Below the pieces are notes generated by a model. It was not told the origin of the DNA, did not search any database, and saw nothing but the letters and a program-made list of their open reading frames with translations. Shown here in pieces: positions 26,532-35,567 of a stretch of 64,000 nucleotides of DNA. Origin of the DNA: Paraburkholderia sejongensis (GTDB lineage: Bacteria; Pseudomonadota; Gammaproteobacteria; Burkholderiales; Burkholderiaceae). Positions within the stretch are counted from its first letter, which is position 1; each line of letters opens with the position of its first letter. Location: the NCBI RefSeq assembly GCF_020880815.1, contig NZ_JAJITD010000007.1, positions 186,001 through 250,000 on the forward strand, read 5' to 3'. The position numbers and the translations under genes are program-made.

Positions 26532-27728
26532 ATGAACCCTGACAACACCCCGGTTTCACCGATTCTGCCTGGCGCATGGCTTGGCATGGTCGGTGGCGGC
26601 CAGCTCGGCCGCATGTTCTGTTTTGCCGCCCAGGCGATGGGCTATCGTGTCGCCGTGCTCGATCCGGACGAGACGAGCCCGGCCGGCGCGGTCGCCGACC
26701 GCCATCTGCGCGCGGCCTATACCGACGAAGCGGCGTTGACCGAACTCGCGCGGCTGTGCGCGGCGGTGTCGACCGAATTCGAGAACGTGCCGGCCGCGAG
26801 CCTGGACTTCCTCGCGAAGACTACCTTCGTGAGTCCGGCGGGCCGCTGCGTCGCGGTCGCGCAGGACCGCATCGCCGAGAAGCGCTTCATCGCGGCCTCG
26901 GGCGTGACGGTGGCGCCGCACGTGGTGATCGAGTCGTCGGATGCGCTGGCCGCGCTCGGCGACGGCGAGCTCGAAGCGGTGCTGCCGGGCATCCTGAAGA
27001 CCGCCCGCATGGGGTACGACGGCAAGGGCCAGATTCGCGTGCGCAATGCCGACGAAGTGCGCGAGGCGCATGCATCGCTCGGCGGCGTGCCGTGCGTGCT
27101 GGAAAAGCGCCTGCCGCTGAAGTTCGAGGTGTCGGCGCTGATCGCGCGCGGCTCGAGCGGCGCGTCGGTCGTCTATCCGCTCGCGCAGAACACCCATCGC
27201 GACGGCGTGCTGTCGCACACGATCGTGCCGGCCCCGGACGCGACCCCCGCGCTGGTCCAGCAGGCACAGCAGGCGGCGTTGCAGATCGCCGACAAGCTCG
27301 GCTACGTCGGCGTGCTGTGCGTCGAATTCTTCATTCTCGAAGACGGTTCGCTGGTTGCCAACGAAATGGCGCCGCGTCCGCACAACTCCGGCCACTATAC
27401 GGTCGACGCGTGCGCGACCAGTCAGTTCGAACAGCAGGTCCGCGCGATGACCGGCATGCCGCTCGGCGACGCGCGCCAGCATTCGCCCGCGGTGATGCTG
27501 AACATCCTCGGCGACGTGTGGTTCCCGGGCGGCCCGAAGGGCGCGCCGGTCACCCCGCCGTGGCACGAGGTCGCGGCGATGCGGGCCGCGCGGCTGCATC
27601 TGTACGGCAAGGAAGAGGCGCGTTGCGGCCGTAAGATGGGCCACGTGAACTTCACCGCGCCGACGCTCGAAGAAGCCCGCACGGCGGCGCGCGATTGCGC
27701 GCGGCTGCTGCATATCGCCACCAGCTGA
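26532..27728 (+). CDS. purK: N5-carboxyaminoimidazole ribonucleotide synthase
   Basis: ATP-grasp enzyme carboxylating AIR to N5-CAIR, 398 residues from ATG 26532. An earlier ATG at 26493 would add 13 residues (MSATRGRPRPTTK); neither has a clear ribosome site, so the start is uncertain. Motifs: GMVGGGQLGRM near the N-terminus, STEFENVPA, KTARMGYDGKGQ, EKRLPLKFEVS, EMAPRPHNSGHYT. Pairs functionally with PurE just upstream. Confidence 0.95.
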   Translation: MNPDNTPVSPILPGAWLGMVGGGQLGRMFCFAAQAMGYRVAVLDPDETSPAGAVADRHLRAAYTDEAALTELARLCAAVSTEFENVPAASLDFLAKTTFVSPAGRCVAVAQDRIAEKRFIAASGVTVAPHVVIESSDALAALGDGELEAVLPGILKTARMGYDGKGQIRVRNADEVREAHASLGGVPCVLEKRLPLKFEVSALIARGSSGASVVYPLAQNTHRDGVLSHTIVPAPDATPALVQQAQQAALQIADKLGYVGVLCVEFFILEDGSLVANEMAPRPHNSGHYTVDACATSQFEQQVRAMTGMPLGDARQHSPAVMLNILGDVWFPGGPKGAPVTPPWHEVAAMRAARLHLYGKEEARCGRKMGHVNFTAPTLEEARTAARDCARLLHIATS

Positions 27729-27738
27729 CGCGCGCATC

Positions 27739-28788
27739 ATGCCGGATCAACACAAACCCGTCGAAGCCGCTGCCGGCGCGCTGCCGGTCAGCGCCGCGCA
27801 GATCGCGCACGCGGCGGCGCTCCTCGACGCGGGCGAGCTGGTCGCGTTTCCGACTGAGACCGTCTATGGGCTCGGCGGCGACGCCGAGAGCCCGGACGCG
27901 GTCGCGCGCATTTACGCGGCGAAGGGACGGCCGGCCAACCATCCGGTGATCGTGCATCTCGCGCCGCACGGCGATCCGAACTACTGGGTCGAGCATTTGC
28001 CGGCCGATGCGCAGCGCCTGATCGACGCGTTCTGGCCGGGGCCGCTCACGCTGATCCTGAAGCGCGCCGCCCGCATTCCGGCGGCGGTCAGCGGCGGCCA
28101 GGATTCGGTCGGGCTGCGCTGCCCGTCGCATCCGGTTGCGCAGGCGCTGCTCGAGGCGTTCAGCGCGTTGCGCGGCGGTCATGGCGGCGTCGCGGCGCCG
28201 TCGGCGAACCGCTTTGGGCATGTGAGCCCGACCACCGCCCAGCACGTGCGTGATGAATTCGGCGGTGCGATTCATGTGCTCGATGGCGGCGCGTCGGATG
28301 TCGGCATCGAATCGACGATTCTGGATCTGTCGCGCGGTTTTCCGGCGTTGCTGCGGCCCGGCCGCGTAACGCCGCAGGATATCGCCGACGTGCTCGGCGA
28401 GGCGCCGCGTCTGCCCGACGGCTCGGATGCGACCGCGCCACGCGCGTCGGGTACGCTCAAAGCGCATTACGCGCCGCGCACGCCGCTCGCGCTGCTGCCG
28501 TTCGCCGAACTGGAGCCGCTGCTCGCGGTGCGCGAGCCGGGCGAGCGTGTCGCGCTGGTCGCGCGGGCGTCGCGGGCGGGGCAGTGGGCCGATGCGCAAG
28601 GCGTGCATTTCGTCGCCGCGCCGGAAGATCCGCATGCGTATGCGCGCGAACTGTACGGTTTGCTGCGCGCGCTCGATCGCGCGAACGTCACGCGGATTCT
28701 GATCGAAAAGCTGCCCGATACGATCGAATGGATCGCGGTCAACGACCGGCTCGGGCGCGCGGCGGCCGCGTTCGAGGCGCAGGGCTGA
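27739..28788 (+). CDS. L-threonylcarbamoyladenylate synthase, Sua5/YwlC type
   Basis: Makes threonylcarbamoyl-AMP from Thr, bicarbonate and ATP for the t6A37 tRNA modification. 349 residues: an N-terminal YrdC/TsaC domain (FPTETVYGLGGDA, YAAKGRPANHPVIVHL, LRCPSHPVAQALL, SANRFGHVSPTTA) plus a C-terminal Sua5 domain (SGTLKAHYAPRTPL...), so it is the Sua5 rather than the short TsaC form. Starts 11 bases after purK, hence likely in the pur operon. A bidirectional terminator follows. Confidence 0.94.
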   Translation: MPDQHKPVEAAAGALPVSAAQIAHAAALLDAGELVAFPTETVYGLGGDAESPDAVARIYAAKGRPANHPVIVHLAPHGDPNYWVEHLPADAQRLIDAFWPGPLTLILKRAARIPAAVSGGQDSVGLRCPSHPVAQALLEAFSALRGGHGGVAAPSANRFGHVSPTTAQHVRDEFGGAIHVLDGGASDVGIESTILDLSRGFPALLRPGRVTPQDIADVLGEAPRLPDGSDATAPRASGTLKAHYAPRTPLALLPFAELEPLLAVREPGERVALVARASRAGQWADAQGVHFVAAPEDPHAYARELYGLLRALDRANVTRILIEKLPDTIEWIAVNDRLGRAAAAFEAQG

Positions 28789-28830
28789 GCCTAGGGCCCG
28801 GCATAGACGCAGGCGCAGGCGCCAAAAGAC

Positions 28831-28865
28831 AAAGGCCCGGCTCGTTCAACGAGCCGGGCCTTTTT
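28831..28865. terminator. Bidirectional terminator
   Basis: A 16-bp near-perfect stem (28831-28846 with 28848-28863; AAAGGCCCGGCTCGTT / AACGAGCCGGGCCTTT) with A-run on one side and T-run on the other. It serves the Sua5 gene (plus) and the GDSL gene (minus). Confidence 0.93.
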
Positions 28866-28935
28866 GCATCCAAGCGTGAGTCAAGGCTGCCGCGGGGTCA
28901 TCCACCGTACCGACGATCCCACAGCCACGCCCCGG

Positions 28936-30159
28936 TTACTTCCCGAGCCCGCTCGCGGCGACCTGCTTCTCGACCTGCTGAGCGAACAGCGCGTACAGAT
29001 GGGTGCTCGGGTGCACGAGGTCGGCGAACATATAGGTCTGGTCCGCGCCGGCCACCGTGTAGGTCTGCGGCGAGCAGAACAGCGACGAGCCGAACGCGCT
29101 GCCCCACGATGCGGCGTTCTGGCCGGGCGCGAGCACGCTCGGGTTGTTCGTCGCGTAGGTGGTGGCGGACGTGATCATCGACGTCAGATTACATGCGGTG
29201 CCCGTATTGGAGACCGTGAAGCCGAGCGACTGATAGTTCGCCAGCGTCTGGTCGAGCCATTGGTACGTGCTCACGTAAATGACCTGCTTGTTCGATGCGA
29301 GCGCCTGCTGGAGCGTGCCGTTGTACGCCTTCACCAGCCCATCGATGAGCGCCTGGCCGGTTGCGCCGGCCGCGAGTCCTTGCGGCGTCTTCGCGATGTC
29401 CGGGACATCCGCCACCACCACGTGCGTCGCGCCCGATGCGATCACTTTCTGCACCGTGGCGGCGAAGGTTTTCGCCGCCGTGACGATGGCCACCCCGGCG
29501 CTCTGGCTCGCGGTCGCCAGTGCGGTGTTTGCCGCGGCCTGCGCGTCGGCTGCGCTGCCGCCGCCTTGCAGCACCGCTGCCGCCGCTGCCGTCCCCGCCG
29601 CCGACACTGCCTGCACCTGCGTGAAGATATCGTTCGCGCCGCCGTTCATCAGCACCAGCTGGTTCCCATTGAAGCTGCCGTGCTCGGAGATGTATTGGGT
29701 CACCTGGGCCGTGACCGGCAGCGTGGTCGCTGCCAGGTTGTTCGGCGCGTAGCCCTGGCCCGGCTGCAGGTCGACGCGCGAACCGCCCTGCGCGTAGCCG
29801 AGCCCGCCGGTCGCCCTCGGCGCGTTGCCGAAGCCGCCCACATTCGCGGCGCTCAGCGTGTCGCCGTAGTACTCGGCGACCTTCTGGGTCCAGACTTCGC
29901 CCGGATTGGTCGTGAAGCGGCCGCCGCCGGTGCCGACATTGGCCTGCACCGCCGCCTGATACGTGCCGACGTCCGACAGGCTGTCGCCGAACGACACGAT
30001 CTGCAGCTTGACGCCGCCGGCCGGCGTGCTGCTGTTGCTGCTCGAATTGTTGTCGTCACCCCCGCCGCCGCACGCCGCCAGCGCGGCGAACGCTGCGCTC
30101 GCCACGGCGATCTGCGTGGCGCGCATCCACGGATGTTTCTTCGAAGCGGTTTGATTCAT
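28936..30159 (-). CDS. GDSL/SGNH-family lipoprotein esterase
   Basis: Exported lipid-anchored hydrolase of 407 residues. A signal with lipobox LAALAAC precedes a Gly/Asp/Asn/Ser linker (CGGGGDDNNSSSNSS). SGNH blocks: nucleophile in FGDSLSDVG, NGGANDIF (Asn) and DLVHPSTHLYALFA (Asp and His). An Ala/Gly-rich insertion (AAGTAAAAAVLQGGGSAADAQAAANTALATA) interrupts the fold. No C-terminal beta-barrel is present, so it is not an autotransporter. Start 30159 was chosen for the signal peptide and the ribosome site GAGGAGA. Substrate probably a lipid or acyl ester, unknown. Confidence 0.9.
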   Translation of the reverse strand: MNQTASKKHPWMRATQIAVASAAFAALAACGGGGDDNNSSSNSSTPAGGVKLQIVSFGDSLSDVGTYQAAVQANVGTGGGRFTTNPGEVWTQKVAEYYGDTLSAANVGGFGNAPRATGGLGYAQGGSRVDLQPGQGYAPNNLAATTLPVTAQVTQYISEHGSFNGNQLVLMNGGANDIFTQVQAVSAAGTAAAAAVLQGGGSAADAQAAANTALATASQSAGVAIVTAAKTFAATVQKVIASGATHVVVADVPDIAKTPQGLAAGATGQALIDGLVKAYNGTLQQALASNKQVIYVSTYQWLDQTLANYQSLGFTVSNTGTACNLTSMITSATTYATNNPSVLAPGQNAASWGSAFGSSLFCSPQTYTVAGADQTYMFADLVHPSTHLYALFAQQVEKQVAASGLGK

Positions 30160-30298
30160 GTTGACTGCATCTCCTCGTATGTGTGGCCCTTGTGCCATGT
30201 GTTGCAGGCAGCGCCTGCCGCGTTGCGCGGCGTGGCGACAGCTTACAGAATCTTTTACGGTCTGCGCGGGATACGAAACGCGGCCGTATGTCGTGTGT

Positions 30299-31285
30299 TC
30301 ACACCTGATTGCCCTTTGTCGCGTTGCCGAGCGGCTTGCCCGGGCGGTGAAGCGGCCCGCTGCCTGTTGGCGCATGGACAGACATTGCGACTAACGGCGC
30401 GGCCACGCTTTCCATCGCCCCGGCCGCCGCGCGCTGCGCATGATAAGCGGCGGCCCACGCGGGCGGCGCGAACAGCGCGCGCCATTTGTTGCGCCAGCCG
30501 CGCACGCTCGCGAAATCGGCGGCCATCGACGCCCATTCGTGAAACGTCGCCTTCAGGGGGTTGTACGTGTGCAGCGGCTCGACGATTCCGTAGACCGGCG
30601 CATCGCGCGGATCTTCTTCGACGTAGCTGCCGAACAGACGGTCCCAGATCACCAGCACGCCCGCGTAATTGCGATCGATGTAGCGGTCGTTGCGCGCATG
30701 ATGCACGCGGTGGATCGACGGCGTATTGAACACGTATTCGAGCCAGCCGAGCTTGCCGACCGCCTGGGTGTGCACGAAGAACTGGAAGCCGAGATTGATC
30801 AGCACGATCGCGACGATCTGCTTCGGCGGGAAGCCGAGGACCGCGAGCGGAATCCAGAACAGCCACATGCCGGCGATCGGATACATCAGGCTCTGGCGGA
30901 ACGCGGTCGAAAAATTCATCCGCTCCGACGAGTGGTGCACGACGTGGGCGGCCCACAACCAGCGCACCCGGTGACTGCAACGATGAAACACGTAATAGAG
31001 CAGGTCCTGCGCGACGAACAGCACGACGAACGAGACCCACGTGGCCGGCCACGTATGGAGGCGAAAGTGGGAGTAGAAGAACGCGTAGACGGGGATGATC
31101 GCGAGCCACGCGAGCTTGTCGGCGGCCTGCTGCAGCAGCGCGAGCGCGGCGTTGCACAGCGTGTCGCTCCAGCTGTACAGGCGCTCGGCCGGCCGCGTGC
31201 GCCGCAGGTGCCACGCCTCCCAGCCGATGCAGCCGAGAAAGACGGGCGCCATGGCGAGCAGCAGCAATTCGGCATCGAATTGCAT
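30299..31285 (-). CDS. Sterol desaturase / fatty acid hydroxylase family membrane protein
   Basis: Di-iron membrane oxygenase of 328 residues. The eight-histidine pattern is seen as FHRCSHR, HVVHHSSERMN, and HRVHHARN with a further His earlier in the helices; four or more membrane segments surround it (LLLLAMAPVFLGCIGWEAW; WVSFVVLFVAQDLLYYVF; MWLFWIPLAVLGF). Family members hydroxylate or desaturate lipids, including hopanoids, ornithine lipids and ether lipids. The substrate is not evident. C-terminal 60 residues are a non-conserved Ala/Pro-rich tail. Confidence 0.9.
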   Translation of the reverse strand: MQFDAELLLLAMAPVFLGCIGWEAWHLRRTRPAERLYSWSDTLCNAALALLQQAADKLAWLAIIPVYAFFYSHFRLHTWPATWVSFVVLFVAQDLLYYVFHRCSHRVRWLWAAHVVHHSSERMNFSTAFRQSLMYPIAGMWLFWIPLAVLGFPPKQIVAIVLINLGFQFFVHTQAVGKLGWLEYVFNTPSIHRVHHARNDRYIDRNYAGVLVIWDRLFGSYVEEDPRDAPVYGIVEPLHTYNPLKATFHEWASMAADFASVRGWRNKWRALFAPPAWAAAYHAQRAAAGAMESVAAPLVAMSVHAPTGSGPLHRPGKPLGNATKGNQV

Positions 31286-31491
31286 CGTGTCTCCGTTCCT
31301 GGTCCCTGACCGCCGCGCGGTACGCGCCGGGTGGTGTCGTTATCGTTCGTATGGGCCGCGTGTCCTTGGGACGCCGCGGCACGTGCGGCAGTGCGGTGCG
31401 CGAATGGTTTCGCTGGTTTCGCGCGCCGCATGCTGCCCGACAGCGTACACGCTTAGGCGCTTGCCGCGCGCGGCTTCGCTAGAAGTAATCC

Positions 31492-33111
31492 TCAGTGGCC
31501 GGCGCGTTTGCGCGGGTTTTTCCTGGGCTTCGCGCGCGGCTCTTCGACGGGCGCGGAGACTTTCGTGAAGCCCTGCGCCGGGCCTTCATAAACCCATTCG
31601 AGCAGCGCATCGTGCGCGGCGCGCGCCGCTTCCGAATGCGGATCGTTGATCAGGCTGACGACCACGTAACTATTGCCGTCGGCCGAGGCGACGTAGCCGG
31701 CGATCGCGCGCACGTCGCGCAACGTGCCGGTCTTGATGTGCGCGTTGCCGCCCGCGCCGAGGTTGGTCAGGCGGTTGCGCATCGTGCCGTCGACGCCGGC
31801 GATCGGCAGCGATTCGACAAACGCCTGCGCGACCGGGCTCGCGTTCGCGCGCTGCAGCAGATCGGCGAGCGCGAGCGCGGTGATGTGCTCGTCGCGCGAC
31901 AGGCCCGAGCCGTTCGCGAGCGTCAGGTATTCGGTGTTCAGGCTGTCGCGACGCAGGAAGTCCTCCACCGCGCGCGCGGCGTTCGCGGTCGTCGCCGGGG
32001 CCTTGTCCTCTACCGCGCCGATCGTCAGGAACAGATTGCGCGCCATCGTGTTGTTGCTGAACTTGTTGATGTCGCGCACCACGTCGGACAGCACCGGGCT
32101 TTCGTGCGTCGCGACCAGCTTCGCGCCGCGCGGCACCGCGCCTTCGCGGGTAGTGCCGTGGAAGGTCGCGCCGGTCTGCTGCCACAGCGCGAGGAAGCCG
32201 CCGGCGAAGAACGTCGAATGATCGAGCACCGCGACGTTGACCGTGCGCGCGTCGCAGCGCGTCGGGAAGTCGCCGGCGAACGACGCGACCAGCGTGCCGT
32301 CCGGCTGCGGCGTCACGCTCGGGGTCGGCAGCTCGCCGCGGCATGGGCCGTTGGTCGCGCGCAACTGGTTGTCGATGCGCAGCTGCGCGAGCGCGGGCAG
32401 CACGTCGATCGCGACCGTGCCGTCAGGCGACGGCGTGAGCGTGAACGACAGCGCCTTGAACGCGTACAGCAGCGGGTCGGGGCCGACGTTGTACGGCGCG
32501 GTGACGTCGTCGTCGAACGCGGGCAGGTCGCGCGTCGACGGGTCGAAGTAGCGCTTGTCGAGCACCAGCGCGCCGTCGATACCGTTGATGCCCGCCTTGC
32601 GGATCTTCTGCACGAGGTCGATCAGCTCTTCCGGCACCAGCTTCGGATCGCCGGTGCCCTGGATGTACAGATTGCCGTGCAGCACGCCGCTCGCGTCCAG
32701 CGTGCCGTCCGCGTACGCGCTGGTGCGCCAGCGGTAATCGGGGCCGAGGATCGACAGGCCCGAATAGGTGGTGACGAGCTTCATCGTCGACGCGGGCATC
32801 ATCGGCTTGCCGGCGTTCAGCGCGAGGATCGGCGTGCGGTCGCCGACTTTCTCGACCACCACGCTGATCGACGACAGCGGCACGTGCGCGCGTTGCAGCC
32901 CGGCCATCACCGGCTGCGGCAGCACCGTCGTGACGTTGACGCTCGGATGCGCGGCCTTCGCGCGAGCCTGCGCCGTTTGCGGCAGCAGCGCGGTCGTGCC
33001 GAGCGCGGCGGCCAGCAGGCCGACGGCGGCGCGCGACGCGAGCCGGCGGGGCAGGGATGCCGCATGAACGGGGAGACGGCGGGCGACGGAAGACTGGAGG
33101 GCGAGCGTCAT
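31492..33111 (-). CDS. dacB: D-alanyl-D-alanine carboxypeptidase/endopeptidase (PBP4)
   Basis: Periplasmic class C low-molecular-weight PBP, 539 residues, trimming or cutting peptidoglycan cross-links. The three active-site motifs are visible: SxxK as Ser108-Lys111 (PASTMKL), SxN in FSNNTMARN, and KTG in IKTGTLRDVRAIAGY. Signal peptide near residues 25-50 (AVGLLAAALGTTALLPQTAQA). Start 33111 was chosen since upstream in-frame sequence to 33285 translates a nucleotide tandem repeat. The C-terminus is basic (RAKPRKNPRKRAGH). Divergent from the two-component system at 33424. Confidence 0.95.
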   Translation of the reverse strand: MTLALQSSVARRLPVHAASLPRRLASRAAVGLLAAALGTTALLPQTAQARAKAAHPSVNVTTVLPQPVMAGLQRAHVPLSSISVVVEKVGDRTPILALNAGKPMMPASTMKLVTTYSGLSILGPDYRWRTSAYADGTLDASGVLHGNLYIQGTGDPKLVPEELIDLVQKIRKAGINGIDGALVLDKRYFDPSTRDLPAFDDDVTAPYNVGPDPLLYAFKALSFTLTPSPDGTVAIDVLPALAQLRIDNQLRATNGPCRGELPTPSVTPQPDGTLVASFAGDFPTRCDARTVNVAVLDHSTFFAGGFLALWQQTGATFHGTTREGAVPRGAKLVATHESPVLSDVVRDINKFSNNTMARNLFLTIGAVEDKAPATTANAARAVEDFLRRDSLNTEYLTLANGSGLSRDEHITALALADLLQRANASPVAQAFVESLPIAGVDGTMRNRLTNLGAGGNAHIKTGTLRDVRAIAGYVASADGNSYVVVSLINDPHSEAARAAHDALLEWVYEGPAQGFTKVSAPVEEPRAKPRKNPRKRAGH

Positions 33112-33423
33112 GAACGGAGAAGAAGCACGGGAGCGGGCAAAAAAGCGGGCAAAGAAGCGGACAAAGAAGCGAACAGAGGCGGACAAGATTTCAACGCGAA
33201 ATTTGGTGTCGGTTTCGGTGTCGGTACGTGTCGGACAGGTGTGCGGCAAGCGCGCCGGCCGCCAGACCGCCTCGCCGCCAGCCACCAGGCAGCCGCCGGG
33301 CGACGCAAAGCGACCATTGTAGTGACATGCCGCGCGGCTGCGTCGAAAAAAGCGCCCGGCGCCGCGCAGCCCGGAGGCGGGCGCTAGAATGCGGCATCAT
33401 CAAACGTTTCGGAACGGACAACC
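33112..33423. other. 312-base divergent gap, dacB / response regulator
   Basis: Holds the 12-bp tandem repeat near dacB and a TAGAAT -10-like hexamer at 33385-33390, about 34 bases before the regulator start at 33424. I see no TTAAG-type box here and no gene. Confidence 0.5.
33131..33187 (+). repeat. 12-bp tandem repeat upstream of dacB
   Basis: Imperfect 12-bp units in the form AAGCGGGCAAAG: 33131-33142, 33143-33154, 33155-33166 and 33167-33178, plus a partial fifth copy to 33187. Non-coding, in the 312-base divergent gap between dacB and the response regulator. Confidence 0.85.
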
Positions 33424-34086
33424 ATGCGCATCCTGCTTGTCGAAGATGACCGGATGATCGCCGAGGGCGTGCGCAAGGCGCTGCGCGGCGAAGGCTTCGC
33501 GGTCGACTGGGTCGAGGACGGCGAAGCGGCGCTGCGGGCGGCGGCCGGCCAGCCTTACGACCTCGCGCTGCTCGACCTCGGTCTGCCCAAGCGCGACGGC
33601 CTCGATGTGCTGCGCACGCTGCGCGCGCGCGGCCACGCGCTGCCGGTGCTGATCGTCACCGCGCGCGACGCGGTCGCCGATCGCGTGAAGGGCCTCGACG
33701 CCGGCGCCGACGATTATCTCGTCAAACCTTTCGATCTCGACGAACTCGGCGCGCGGATGCGCGCGCTGATCCGCCGCCATTCGGGCCGCAGCGATTCGAC
33801 GATCCGCCACGGCAACCTGACGCTCGATCCCGCGTCGCATCAGGTCACGCTCGACGGCGCGCCGGTCGCGCTGTCGGCGCGCGAATTCGCGCTGCTGGAG
33901 GCTTTGATCGCGCGCCCCGGCGCGGTGCTGTCGAAGAGCCAGCTGGAAGAAAAGATGTACGGCTGGGGCGAGGAGATCGGCAGCAACACGGTCGAGGTCT
34001 ATATCCATGCGCTGCGCAAGAAGCTCGGCGCCGAACTGATTCGCAACGTGCGCGGGCTCGGCTACATGATCGCGAAGGACGCCTGA
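33424..34086 (+). CDS. OmpR-family response regulator (PmrA/QseB-like)
   Basis: 220-residue regulator: receiver with Asp8/Asp9, phospho-acceptor Asp51 (LALLDLGLP) and LVKPFDLDELGARM, then winged-helix domain (SKSQLEEKMYGWGEEIGSNTVEVYIHALRKKLG, IRNVRGLGYM). Sequence style is the PmrA/BasR/QseB subgroup. A matching PmrA-type box lies at 35497-35513 before degP. The kinase starts 4 bases after its stop. Confidence 0.93.
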   Translation: MRILLVEDDRMIAEGVRKALRGEGFAVDWVEDGEAALRAAAGQPYDLALLDLGLPKRDGLDVLRTLRARGHALPVLIVTARDAVADRVKGLDAGADDYLVKPFDLDELGARMRALIRRHSGRSDSTIRHGNLTLDPASHQVTLDGAPVALSAREFALLEALIARPGAVLSKSQLEEKMYGWGEEIGSNTVEVYIHALRKKLGAELIRNVRGLGYMIAKDA

Positions 34087-34090
34087 GCCG

Positions 34091-35389
34091 ATGCGCTCGA
34101 TTCGCCGTCAGCTGCTGGTCTGGCTGCTCGCGCTGGTGCTGCTCGGCGTCGGCATCGCGGGCTGGTTGATCTACCGGCAGGCGCTGGCCGAAGCGAACGA
34201 GCTGTTCGATTACCAGCTGGAACAGATCGCCGCGGCGCTGCCGGCGGAACCGTTCTCGCAGGTGCTCGGCCGCGATACCGGCGACGAAGGCATCGTGCTG
34301 CAGATCTGGAACCGCAACGGCATGCTGATGTACTACTCGCGGCCGCGCGCGCCGCTTGCGCCGCGCGCCGAACTCGGCTTTTCGACCGAGCGCACCGAGC
34401 GCGGCGAATGGCGCGTGTACGGGGCGATCGTCGGCGATAACGTGGTGCAGCTCGCGCAGCCGCTGTCGGTGCGCAACCGGCTCGCGGCGAACGTCGCGCT
34501 GCGCACGCTGTGGCCGCTGATCGTGCTGCTGCCGCTGCTCGGGCTGGCGGTGTGGGTGATCATCGGGCGCGGGCTGCGGCCGTTGCGACGTGTGACGAGC
34601 GCGCTCGACACGCGTCATCCGGAGGCGCTCGAGCCACTGCCCGACCAGCGTCTGCCGCTCGAAGTGCAGCCGCTGGTGCGCGCATTGAACGGCCTGCTCG
34701 CGCGGCTCGCCAACGCGCTCGATGTGCAGAAAGCGTTCGTCGCCGATGCCGCGCACGAATTGCGCACGCCGCTCGCCGCGGTGCAGATTCAGGCGCAGCT
34801 GGTCGCGCGCGCGAAAGATGAAACCGCGCGCAGCGAAGCACTCGCCGATCTGCAGGCGGGCGTCACGCGCGCGACGCGCCTTGCCGAGCAGTTGCTCGCG
34901 CTCGCGCGCGCCGAACCGGACGAGCGCGCGGTCAGCGGACCGCTCGACCTGAGCGCGCTGCTGCGGGAATGCGTGGCGACCTACGCGCCGCTCGCGCTGA
35001 GCCGGGGCGTCGATCTCGGCATCGAGGCGAGCGAGGCCGCCAGCGTCAACGGCGATCCGGAAGCGCTGCGCGTGATGTTCAACAATCTCGTCGACAACGC
35101 GACCAAATACACGCCGCACGGCGGTCGCGTCGACGTTAGCCTGCAGGTCGAGAACGGCCGTCCGGTGGTGCGGATCGCCGACAGCGGTCCGGGCATCGAC
35201 CCGGCCGACCGCGAGCGCGTGTTCGACCGTTTCTATCGCGCGGGCGCCGGCGCGGACCGCGCGCGCACCGACGTCGCCGGCAGTGGTCTCGGTCTGGCGA
35301 TCGTGCGCCGCATCGCCACTCAACACCACGCGGAGGTGTCGCTCGACACGTCGCCCGCGGGCGGCTTGCAGGTCACCGTGCGGTTCTGA
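34091..35389 (+). CDS. Sensor histidine kinase (QseC/PmrB-like)
   Basis: 432-residue membrane kinase. First membrane segment at residues 8-27 (LLVWLLALVLLGVGIAGWL), a periplasmic part of about 120 residues, second segment (TLWPLIVLLPLLGLAVWVII), HAMP-like region, H-box with His222 (ADAAHELRTPLAAVQIQ), N-box (NNLVDNATKYTP) and G-boxes (DSGPGIDP, GSGLGLAIVRRI). Partner of the regulator upstream. Signal sensed unknown; a linked degP suggests envelope stress. Confidence 0.93.
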   Translation: MRSIRRQLLVWLLALVLLGVGIAGWLIYRQALAEANELFDYQLEQIAAALPAEPFSQVLGRDTGDEGIVLQIWNRNGMLMYYSRPRAPLAPRAELGFSTERTERGEWRVYGAIVGDNVVQLAQPLSVRNRLAANVALRTLWPLIVLLPLLGLAVWVIIGRGLRPLRRVTSALDTRHPEALEPLPDQRLPLEVQPLVRALNGLLARLANALDVQKAFVADAAHELRTPLAAVQIQAQLVARAKDETARSEALADLQAGVTRATRLAEQLLALARAEPDERAVSGPLDLSALLRECVATYAPLALSRGVDLGIEASEAASVNGDPEALRVMFNNLVDNATKYTPHGGRVDVSLQVENGRPVVRIADSGPGIDPADRERVFDRFYRAGAGADRARTDVAGSGLGLAIVRRIATQHHAEVSLDTSPAGGLQVTVRF

Positions 35390-35496
35390 AAAACGCACGG
35401 CGCGCGGTCTTCCGGACTGCGCAAAATGCCGCCCGCAACGGGCCGCACATCGGCCCCGGAGGCCCATCCCATAAAGGTTCCCGCGCTCGGGCTCTG

Positions 35497-35513
35497 CTTA
35501 AGCCTCTTTTAAG
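35497..35513 (+). promoter_or_regulatory. PmrA/BasR-type box upstream of degP
   Basis: CTTAAG (35497-35502), five bases, TTTAAG (35508-35513): an exact fit to the PmrA/BasR consensus YTTAAK-N5-YTTAAK, with half-sites one helical turn apart. It lies 55 bases before degP and 108 bases after the PmrA/QseB-like two-component genes. Confidence 0.65.
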
Positions 35514-35567
35514 TGACGCCCCTTACGCTCCTCGACATTCAAAGTCACTCTCTCCAGTCAGGAGCTC

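Noticed and set aside
28936..30159. The GDSL protein as an autotransporter esterase
   Set aside because: There is no C-terminal beta-barrel; the protein ends soon after the DxxH block and has a lipobox.
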